In this document: piece after piece, positions 22,501 to 34,500 of the stretch
How positions within the stretch are numbered: the first letter of the stretch is position 1
Layout of the letters: each line of letters starts with the position of its first letter
Notes under the pieces: generated by a model
The model's database searches: none
Seen by the model: the letters and a program-made list of their open reading frames with translations, nothing else
What the model was told of the DNA's origin: nothing
Source: Aphrocallistes beatrix
Taxonomy: Eukaryota; Porifera; Hexactinellida; Sceptrulophora; Aphrocallistidae
Reading direction: 5' to 3'
DNA: 64,000 nucleotides
NCBI GenBank assembly: GCA_963281255.1
Contig: OY725490.1
Coordinates: 1,116,001 to 1,180,000, forward strand
Made by a program: the position numbers and the translations under genes

Positions 22501-25500
22501 GCGTTGCGCGGCCTGTAAACATTTTGTGTTCCTTGACTCACCGAGTAGAGTCCCGGAGGTGCAGTATTTCGGGGTTTACCATATTTCTTAAATTTTATCT
22601 TTTCTTTTGTATCTTTCTGCAAATATTTATTTTTTGATTATTTTTAATTAGGTTACTCACTAACTGAAAGTTCACAATTTGCTTGTCTCACCTATAACAA
22701 TAATACTGGAGTATTGGCTATTAGTTGGGTGAGTGTAGACTTAATTCCCTGTTTTTTTCAGTTTATCATTTTTATAATTAATTGAAAAAATATTTTAAAA
22801 GTCAAGGCAAAACTAAATAATATTTGAATTTATGAGTAACAAGCGCGCTTCGCTTGCTTGCGCTGCGCGGCTGGCGGACACTTTGTGTCCGCCGGAGGTT
22901 CCCTTCGGTCGCCTGTGGTCACCATTGATTAATTATATGGGAGGTAACATCTCTAAATACGTCTCTCCTACTATTATTATCGATATCGCACGAAAAATCA
23001 ACAAATTTATCAATTTTTAAAATTTTGATGAGTAATGATGACGTCATAACAAAGTGATGAGTCATCATTTTTTGATGATAGTTGCATCATATGTGAGACG
23101 TGTTAGTATACAGATTCTATTAAAATTTCAGCCCTCTATCTCCTATAATGGCTGAGTTATGGTCGAATAACTGTATTGCTTAACTTTTAAAAATGTGACA
23201 ATGACGTCATAATTCCATGATGAGTCGACATTTTCGTCTGAGCTCAGAATTTACTGGAGCCATAGCCAAAAAACTCCCACATGCCAAAAATCAGCTTTCT
23301 ACGCCCGGCAGTTTCTTCAATCAATTCGTTACAGATATATATATATACACACACACACAAACAAACAAGCAATAATCGAGTTTTAATAGTAAGGATGCTA
23401 TTACCAAAGATACGAGGGTCAGTCCAAAAGTTTTGTCGCACACCAGTTCTACTCAGCGTACAGTCTAATAATTTCTAGACTATATTCTTGGTTATGTTTG
23501 ATGACTCTACTGTGAATTTGAGCTCTATATTAGGCTTATTTCTTGACTTATGCTATTTTATCCATAAGCGCCTATACAGATTTTATACTAATTACTCAAT
23601 GGAGCTAGAAAGAAGAGATTTTAGAGCCATGATGTTCTATGACTTTATGCGCAAGGTATCAGTGGAGCAGAGTCACAATAATTTACTGGAAGCTTTCCAA
23701 GACCAAGCTCCATCTAAGCGCACGGTGGAGCGTTGGTTTCTAGAATTCAAGAGGGATAGAACGTCATTACAAGATGAGCCTAGGTCTGGGCGGTCTTCAA
23801 CCGCCGTCACTCCAGAGAATATTGCCACTGTGGAGTCGTTGATCAAAGAGAATAGCCGCATTACCTATGAGCAGTTTGCTGAGACCCTAGACATCGGAAA
23901 AGCAGCCATTAATACTATCCTACATGATCATCTCGGTGTCAGTAAGCTTGCGGCCCGTTGGATCCCTCATAATCTCACAGAATTGCAGATGGAGGCAAGG
24001 GTAGAGTGGTGCAAGTTTATGCTCAATAAATTCAACGGAGGAGGGTCCAAACGTGTTTATGATATCCTAACATGTGATGAGACATGGATCTATCAGTACG
24101 ATCCGGAAACAAAGCGGCAATCTTCAATATGGGTATTTCCTGGAGAAGATCCCCCTGTAAAAGTTCGCCGGGCTCGAAGCGTCGGGAAGAAGATGGTGGC
24201 CGCATTTTTCTGTAAGACGGGCCCAGTAGCCATATTTCCTCTCGAGGATCGTCGCACAGTCAATGCTGATTGGTACATCGACAAGTGTCTCCCCAAGGCC
24301 TTCGAAGCTTGGAGTTCTCGTCGCCCTAAGACCGGCCTCCGAGGCCTACTCCTTCACCACGATAATGCATCGGCACACACTGCAGCCAAAACACTGGACT
24401 TCCTGGCTGAAAATTCGGTCCAGTTGGTATCGCATCCCCCCCTACAGTCCAGATTTGGCCCCATGCGACTTTTTCCTATTCCCAACTATCAAAGAAAAGA
24501 TCCGCGGAATCAGGTTTGGCAGTCCGGAAGAGGCCCGACTGGCGTTCGAAGAGGCCTTCTGGACCCTGCCAGAGGAAAAATGGCATAACTGCTTCGATAA
24601 TTGGTTTCATCGTATGCAACTTTGCATAGAATGTAGTGGTAAATACTTTGAGAAGCTGTGAAAATTTGATTACAATTGGTTAATTATTTTTTGTGTACGA
24701 CAAAACTTTTGGACTGACCCTCGTATATAGTTTTCAGAATGTACTAAATTGAAAACCCTATTTTTCATTTTTAGCTTCGTTCCCTTACAGATGCATACCC
24801 AATGTAGTATAAAGTGGTCCTAGAATGCTAACTTATGTCCAGTTCTTGATGACTTGTCCATTTCTGTATTTAGGGATTGACTACTCCCACACAGCCATCA
24901 GGAGTATCAGGATTAGACATTTCCTATTCTCTCCAACTCCTCTACTCTCACAGTAGACAAGGTGTAACATACACATACACTGACAGTACTAGCTTCACTC
25001 TACCATCTTCTCAACTCAGTTACAATACAGTTCTAACTGCTCACAACTTCACTCAGCTAGATGGAGTAGAAACTAACATTACAGCTAACTTGATGATAGT
25101 ACAACAGTGTGGACAGTCATTCAGTGGAACAGCAATGGAATGTTTCTATAACTCAAGTAAATTACATTAGTTATTTGTTTTATTAATTCACTTTTGTGAT
25201 ATTCATGCAAAAGGAAAGACTTAAAAGCGTTATAGCATACTCTTCATACATCTTTCCATGTCCGATCGACTATAATTACCCACCATTGAATGATGACTCT
25301 ATGATTTAGGAGGGTCTCGAAATAATTTTGTTTCTATTAAAAGTCAAGGCAATCAGCGATTCACCACAGCTTATTCACATCTCTACATTGATCTTTCCAA
25401 TTCTAGGAATGCGCCGCGGTCTGGATTAAGTAATAGATGGCTTAGATCCAGACCGGTATATGTACAGGGCTGCTAACTGAAGAGTTGTAACTTGTTTTAA

Positions 25501-28500
25501 AACTGAAATTGAAATACTGTGTTTCCAAAACATACATCAACCAAATATAGTTAACTCCACTTATTTAAATAATTCAGGAAAACCGTTTAATTATAACAAA
25601 TCTGGAATGGAATAGTTCTAAATTCCAATACATAGTTAGGCATTGGAAGTTAACGCCAAATTTCATCATTTAATTGGGAACTAATTTGGATGAAATACGA
25701 ATATATCCGATTTGTTTGCGTTACACCAATGGATGTGCTTATCAGAATCATAGCGCAAATTATAATAGAACAAAGCAATCTCCTCTAAAGTTGAGGATCA
25801 GTTAATATTAATGCAAAAATAGGATAAATTAATTTAATATTCGAAGATTTGGCACGAACAATGCTTGATAATGATGCCAATAGATAGTGACTATTTCGCA
25901 TGAAATAAAGCTCTTTTTTCAACGGAAACTAAAACAAAAAAGAATACTTTTCTTTATCTAAAAGAAAGCTAATAAAAGACATAACTGGTTTGGGCAATAT
26001 ACTCAGTAGTTTATGATTGACATCAATAGGGTACCGATAAGGATTTTGAAATAATATTTTGTTTATATATCTTGTATAATATTTTGACGATATATTTGTA
26101 GATAATCCTCCTACTCCACCTCCCCCTACAAACTTTGCAGGTAATTTTGTACGTACCTTAATAGCTTGAATCATGTACCCAATGACTAGATCATGGTTTA
26201 TACAAATTATTGCCTCTTCTCATTTATAAAATTATATCTCCTAAGATTACTATCTTTGTAAGTTATTTTATACAAGCGAGCTTCACTCACTTTCATGGCT
26301 CTGCTGGTAGACACTTTTTGGTTCGCCTAAGTCACCGTTCAGGATAATTTTACAATAAAATAGTCAGTCTCAATAATTATAATCTGTTTTTGTGACAATT
26401 AATTGTTGTCCAAAGTGATTAATTTATTGCTTGAAATATTTGTGTATTATATTGAATTAGTAAATTGATGCTAGTATGAGAAAAATAATTTTGTATAAAT
26501 TTTATTATCATTCTGGTTTGAACTGAAAATGCAGGTCAGACCAGCATTTGCATTTGGCTGGCCACTTGGGATCTATGCATTTATTTTCTTTCAAATTTTA
26601 ACGATTTATCATAGATACAATTATTCCGATTTTCACACCTTTTAATGCCAAAATATAATTCAAGATGCAGATTATATCTCTATGTGAATGTTGCCTATGT
26701 TAGTATATACAGTATCTGGACATTTGCACACTTCATTATCCTACGTGCATTTAATACTAAAATTGGTCTATTCATGAAGATTAAAACTCCGAAACGGTAA
26801 GTGATACAACTAATCGGGTATCAAATTCGAAATCTCTGTATTTAAATTAGTTATTGTAGGATATTTCTAATTAATTATTAATTCCCAATGTTTTCAAATT
26901 ATCAATCACTGCCACATATGTCCCTTTTTATCACTATACATGATGGTGGTGTACTACCCCTTGTGCCACATGTTGATAATCTTTATTCATTGAGTTGAGT
27001 AATTTATTAGAAATCTTCAACTATTACTAATTCGAATGTGAAGATTTCGAATCTTAAATCAGACTCTTAATAGCTCTTAGAGTTTGAATTCTTTTCCCTT
27101 CATGAAAAGATCCAATTTAGTACTATTTGTATGGGGAATAATATAGTGTACAAATACTTTTGTCCCGGGGTACTGTATGGTTTAGGACCTTGGAAAAGTA
27201 TGCAATAGTAGGCGCCTATAATAAGTAGATTTGATTTGGTCTGCAGGGAGCCATCGAACGCCAAGTGTTTACTAGTAGCACTTGTCTTATAAAACTGGGC
27301 CATAAAAGTATTTCACTGTAGAAGCAAACAAGTCAAGCCTTTTGACCATTCATGTAAGATTCATTAATTGTAAACCTTTAAATATTCAGTTATTTATATT
27401 TGTCCAAAATATGTGTATTCCTCCAACCTGAAAATCTTGTAATTTCTAGATACAATAACTCAGAGTACAACCACTGCGTGTGAAGGAGACACAGTCAGTG
27501 TCAACTGTGGACTGACTGTAACTGGCGGTCAAAAGTTCAACTCTACTATTCCTCACTTTCTCATTGGAGATTCTGATGTAGCCATTTCAGCTAACAACAT
27601 CAATGACAGCATTTTTCACCCTGGTGTAGATATGTCTAGACTGACAGCTTACACCAATGCTGGAAATCTCACAATGGTGTCAGGAGTAGTCACTCTAACT
27701 TCTTACCAAACTTCTGATGAAGGACTACGTATCGGGTGTGAAGTTAATCTGGAGAATGAAACTGAAATAACAGTTGATCTCCGACTAAAACAATCATGTT
27801 GGTACCTTATTTCATTTTTTAAAAAGTTTGTACGAATCGATTAAGGAACTGGGAGGTGCTACAAAATTTGGCATGTGCTAGGTAATTAATAATTTGTTTA
27901 CAAATGAGTTTGAATATTCGGGCAATATTTTCACACTTTATTGGAAAAAGTGTACATTCTGTTGACTAATGCAATTTGGTCATTTAATAATATAGAATCT
28001 AAACAGTAGTGACTATATAAGGTAGGTACTAGTGTTTGGAATCCCGATAATATCCGGATAGCAAAGCTCCAACAATTATCCGGTATCGGATAGTAAATAG
28101 TTACTATACCTTAGCTCATTTAGATATCTACTATATATACTATTCAGATCCTCGATAAAACATGTTTATTAAATCTATACTACATGCATAATTGGGTCAA
28201 ATATGAAATTGGGCCAAATTCAAATAGACAGGCTGTTAAACGGATATCCGATACCAGGCTAAAAAAAATCCGGTATCCTGATATTTGTGAATGGCGAATA
28301 CTTCCAAACACTAGTAGGCACACTTGAAACTATTTCTTTACAGGTTCAAACAGTTTGATAAACTGTACATGATACAATGTATGCAGTGAAAACGACATTA
28401 GTCTCGTAATTTTGCAGATTCTCTTAAGTTGGGATATACTTATCCAGTAAATGACAAAATAAATGCAATGTTTGTCACAAAATTTACTAAATTATTGGTT

Positions 28501-31500
28501 CAGTGAGTATAAAGGTCATAATCTTATAGGATATATAACAACAGCCTACAGTGGTAGAATGTATTTGAATGTATTTTTACAAAATGCGAATACATCTCTG
28601 AAGTAATTAATTCAAGGCTGGATTCGGTTATCTCGCTCAACAGTTAAGGAAATCTTAGATCGGTTAGCTGGGCTGTTTTTTTCTATATATCTACGCTAAT
28701 TTCATTGTTTTTAGTCGGAAATTGATGAATATTACTTCTAAAACATTGATAACAAGCGTATATCGCTTGCTTGTGCTGCGGCTGGTGGCCGCTTTGTGTT
28801 CGCCAGAGGCGTCTTTAGGGCGCCTAGGCTCACATTGATTAATTATAAGGTATATAGCATCTCTAAATACGTCTGTCTTACTGCTGTAATCAATACCACT
28901 CGAAAAATCACAAAATTTGTCAAATTTTCACTTTTGGATTCCTTTTAATTCCATGATTGTTCGACATTTTCTTCTGAGGTCAGAACTTAGTGGAAATTTA
29001 GGCCTGTTGTATGACGGTTTACTTACCATGACCATTTACTTACCTCTATTACATGGACCAGGGATATATTCCAGCCATGAATGACGGTTTACTTACCATC
29101 TTTGTTATGGCTTCACACTTTATACTTCCTATTACACAACTACGTACATTTTATTAGTATTCACATCGGAAACAATTAATTACTTAAACCCTGAGTTAAA
29201 CATTATTAAGGATTATTTACTGTTAGCAGGATACATTTGATTTATTTGAAATATAAATAAGGAAAAGTCTAAATAATCTAAAACATGGATTAAAAAGTAA
29301 CTATTATTCTATAACAATTGCAACACTAAACTATATGAATTGTAAAAAGAAGAATATCGACAATGTATGAGGTCGATCACTGGCTCATAGTGATAATCAG
29401 AGTGGTTAGCTAAATAAAGAGCTGGATTGCTGTACTTGTGGTAGTCGGAACAATATCTATACTACGTTGAATGGCATTCTTTTCTTCTGGGATGAGAGTG
29501 GAGATTAGATACGAATATGTCAACATTAAGCATTTTAGAAAAAGTTATTATCTCAACATCTGTACCCCAGATATTATCCGAATGCATTTGAAAATTTTTC
29601 AAATAGTCACTAGGTGTAGTAAGTTTTTCAAATTTTGTCTCCAAGTATCGGGAAACAAAACTTGCGCCTTCTGTAACCATAAAGCGACAAATTCCCGCGC
29701 TAATTTTTGAATACCTATCTTGAGACCCTGTTAAGATGGCTGATAAGGCACGAAACAAACAATTGCCATCTACAACAATTGGTAGCTCTGCCAACGGTAT
29801 GACAATCTTTAATTCTTCCCCCATATAAGTCTTTGCTTGTATTAATGCGATTTCATGGGTTAAGCCAAGTTTATTATAATTCAAAATATCCATTCTAATA
29901 ATATTAGGGGAAAAGATATAGAAATTATTCAATAGTAAATCGATAGAACAAAATTAATTAGACATTATGATAATATCCTATATCATGTTCCAAAATATTT
30001 TCCCGAATGCACTTCATTTTCCTGAAATACATGTGAATACTAATAAAATGTAGTTGTGTAATAGGAAGTATAAAGTGTGAAGCCATAACAAAGATGGTAA
30101 GTAAACCGTCATGGCTGGAATATATCCCTGGTCCATGTAATAGAGGTAAGTAAATGGTCATGGTAAGTAAACCGTCATACAACAGGCCAAAAGACTCCCA
30201 CATGCCGAAAATCAGTGCTGGCAATTTCTTCAATCAATTCGTTACAGAGATCTACTAAACGAAAATGATCGTGCACTAAAATCGGTTAACCAACCCCAGC
30301 CCTATTCAGCACAGTAGAGATATATTTGTATGTTCTTTATTTATTATAGGTCCAGAAGTTCCAACCATTCCCCTTCTTGGTAAGTTGATTTTTATAATGT
30401 GCAATTTATTTCGATTTTTTAATCATATTTGAGCGATTTGTTCCTCTAAATATGTAGTGTTGTAGTAAATTTCAATATTTAATTAGACCAGTGGTTTTCA
30501 ACCTTTTTTTATCATGCGACCCCCTTTACATATGTGAAATATTCTCATGACCCCCTATCATATTCATGTGATAAATGTGTTATTACTGCTTTTATAAAAT
30601 TATCAGAATATCTAATGTGGAGGTTGGAACTGCGTTCTTTCAACAAGTAGAGAAATTCTAGGCTCTGTTTCTGAGAGGCAACATCTTAAATCAGGTTCAA
30701 CATCCAGTCTATTGCGATTCTTCGTCTTGATGGCTACTAGGCTAGAAAAACCTGTTTCGCATAAGTAGGTTGAAGGAAAAGGCAATATAGCCTTGATTGC
30801 GATCTGTGCTACCAATGGATAGGTACGCAACATGGAACACCAAAATTTTGGAAGAGTTAGTGTTGAGAATAAGACTTTGGCATTGGAATCATTAGTTAAG
30901 TTTAGAAATTCTTCTTGTACCGCATCTAGCTCATCTGGAATGCAATCTTGCACTGCTTCTACAAAAGGGTTCCTCACTAGATTAAAGTCGGTTTTCTTAA
31001 TTTCTGGGAAATATCGTGTAAATTCATCTCTCAGGACATTGAGGTGTAAAATGATTGCATCTCTCAACTCATCAGTTAATTGATAGTCATGTACTTCAAT
31101 TAAATTTGTCATCCTAGCAAACATACCCATTCTACCAGCCTCTATTTTTCTTATCCACAAGTCAAGCATACTTTGGAAAGCAGTTAACTTGTCTGTAAAA
31201 TCCATTATATAACTTTATTTCCCTTGTAATGAGAGGTTGAGACTATTCAGCTTTTCGAAGATATCAGTGAGGTATGAGAGGTTCAGAAGCCAAGAATTGT
31301 CATCAATAAGTGCTACCCAATCATTTTTGCCTTGCTGCTTAAAGAACTCTCTAACTTCCACATGCAAATCTAGAAGACGCCTGAGCACATTTCCTTTGGA
31401 CAACCAACGAACTTCTGTGTGATACAAAAGCGTTTTGTGTTCTGCATCCATATTAAGACATAGATTTTGGAAAAGCCGAGTATTCTAAGCACTTGATTTG

Positions 31501-34500
31501 ATGTAGTTTACCATTTTTATCCCAACAAGAAAAACACATTTTAGAGAATCTGGCAAAGTCTTAGATGCCAATGCTTCTCTATGTATCATACAGTGATTCC
31601 CGATTACATGTGGTGCAGATTCCTTAACATGTTTCATGAATCTAGAACGAGAGCCAAGCATAGCTGGTGCACCGTCTGTGCATACAGCTAGAAGTTTATC
31701 ATATTTAAGGCCTTCACGCTCGATAAAGGAATGTAGCTTGCTATATAAGTCAATTCCACGTGTTTGTGAATCCAGATGTTGGCAGAATAGAAATTCATCC
31801 TTAAAATCAAAGTTGTAGATGTATCGAACGAAAACAAGAAGTTGCGCGCACATGATGCAACATCGGTGGATTCATCCAATTGAAGGCAAAACCATCCTGT
31901 AGGGGCTTCTTTAATCTGTTCTACAACCTGAATCTTAATATCTTCAGAAAGATCATAAATTCGACGTTGCACAGTGTTATCTGAAAGGGATATGCTATTA
32001 AGTTTTCTCTCTGCAACCGTACCTAGCATAAGGCGTACAATGTCTTTTGCGCAAGGAAGTATTAATTCTTCCCCGATTGTATGGGGTTTCTTTGCTTTTG
32101 CTATGCGTAATGCTACAATGTAAGAGGCTTCCACAGTTGATTTTGAACTACCGTATAAATCACCTGTAGCATCGATTTTGCTTCTCTTAACGTTGTCTGC
32201 CTTGCGTTGAAAGAAAGAAGTATCTTTGTCTGTGTGATTGGCGTGTTCCTTTTCTAAATGTATTTTTAATTGGAATGGTTTCATTGATTCAGCAGACAAT
32301 ACTTTCAAACATATTACACATTGAGGCTTTTCAATACCATTCGTTACGATACTAGTAAAACCAAATTGTAAGTAGTCTTCGAGGTAAGTTCGCTTTTTGA
32401 TCCTTTTTTCAGCCATTTTATCAGTGAGAAGACAGTACTTGATTATCGTATACTTATGTATAAAATCGAACTTGTATTTATATAAGTTCAAACTTATAAA
32501 ATATACTATATGCATGTGGTTATTACACTTTTATACAATCATCAATTGTGAGGGAAGCCTAAAGATACACTTTTAGGTTTCCCTCACATTTGATGATATA
32601 TGGTATTCTATGAATGGACGAAATGTTGATCAATAAATTATTCGTTTCGTGACCCCCCTGGGGGTTGCGACCCCCAGGTTAAAAACCCCTGAATTAGACA
32701 AAGTAGGTTCAATATTTGATGAATGTTAATTTGCTTATTTATATTTCATTGTATCATAAATAAACAAATGTATAGGTTGTTAATAGTAAATCAAACAATT
32801 AAAAGCTCATCACGGATGGGATAGGAGTGTGCTTCCAACATATTATTGTGATAATACACATGTGAAGTGTTATTGAATCACTGCACCCCGATTTTAAAAT
32901 GATTGCTGACTCATCACGACGTCACCATGATAAAATTCGTATAATATTGTAGTCATTCACACTAAATATTTCATTAAACATATTTACTTGCTAGTTTCTA
33001 TCTCATCTTATTCGCGAAATATAAATTTTATTAAGAGATTAAGATTCGGATTTGTGATTTTTTGCAGAATAAAAAATTCATGATATCATCATATCGAAGT
33101 TAACATATACGTACATATATCACCTGTAGAGAGATTACTAATGAACATTTTCTCATCCATTAGTTTTATCAAATTTCCTACCATTCATAAAATAGGCACT
33201 TTGTTTAGTAATTATGTATTATATTGAACGAGTCAATTAGCATTCAATGAGAAAAATAATTTTATAATCAATCTTGTTTGAACTGAGAATGCTGGTCAGA
33301 CCAGCATTTGACTGGTCACTTGAGATGAATGCAATTTCTCTCATTTGGCCTATATTATATATCTGATTGGTTGACATGAAAATTGACAACGCAATTAAGG
33401 ATGTATATTATCCGCAATTAATTTAATAATGAGTTAACCTCGAACTCACTGCAGTAGACTCAGCAACTTAGTAGTATGGTTGTAGGTGAGGCATAGCTAA
33501 GGTCTTGAGATAATAAGCAATAAAATAACTAAATACAGAGTTCATAAAAGTGTATATGTGTTAGAAAATTCTGAAATGACTGAAAAGAATCGCGAGAGAT
33601 TTTCCCATAATACACTTGTACTTATTAATTTGTATCCTTAATTTAACTTTATATTTTAAATTTATTCTAAATATTCCCTCTTCAGTTATCATTGGAGCTG
33701 CTGTGGGAGGAGCAGTCGTGCTCATAGGTTGTCTGACCACAGTAGTTATGTGTGTATTGTTTATTATTTACCTGAGGAAAAGGACAGAGAAAGAAAGTTA
33801 GTTAAATTTTATAATTAGATTTACTAAGTATTAATTCTACTGACAAGATCCACCATCCTTTAGAACATACAGGAACAGACGGATCTGATGTGAAAGAGTA
33901 AGTGTACTCAGATAGACAATATCTCAATTCATTTGACCCATAACTGAAAGGCTTTTAGATTTAGAGCAGGGTTCTCAACGTGTGGTCTATTGACCAAAGT
34001 TGACCACAATTTAGTTGAATACGAGTAAAGAGTTACATTATATTATGGCCAATTCGCACGGTCTTCTGATCAGATTTATTCTATACATGTTATTTGGAAT
34101 ATGTCAGTTGAAATTGTATTAATTGAGAATTGGACCAATAAATTAGGGTTGTGATGTAACTGAGTGGTGTATAGCCATGGAGCTGCTGGAGCATTTAAAA
34201 ATGGGTATTGAGATGCCGTACCTATCCTCCATACCATGATTCAAGAATGTGATCATAAAACAATTTAGCTTCGAATTTAGAGAGATTCCACTGTATTTTG
34301 CTTTGAATTGATATTTCTATTTTAACCATTTGCTTGGGTAGATATCAAGAACTAGAAGAAGCTACTTTTTACAGTAAGGTTATGAAGAAATCTAAGCCTA
34401 AGCCTGAACCTGTGAAGAAGGATGAGGTAATAGCAACATAGTACATAGAGCATGAATTTATATGAAACTAATTGTAACACCAGTATTGGTATTCGAACAC

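Larger units (their letters stand above)
28752..30245 (-). mobile_element. Helitron-like family A copy interrupted by an OTU element
   Basis: Degenerate tip (CAAGCGTATATCGCTTGC) at left and core end TCAATCAATTCGTTACAG at right; a 1.19-kb long-TIR element sits in the middle. Confidence 0.55.

Noticed and set aside
29471-29710. Plus-strand 79-residue ORF
   Set aside because: Antisense to the OTU-like ORF, no motif of its own.
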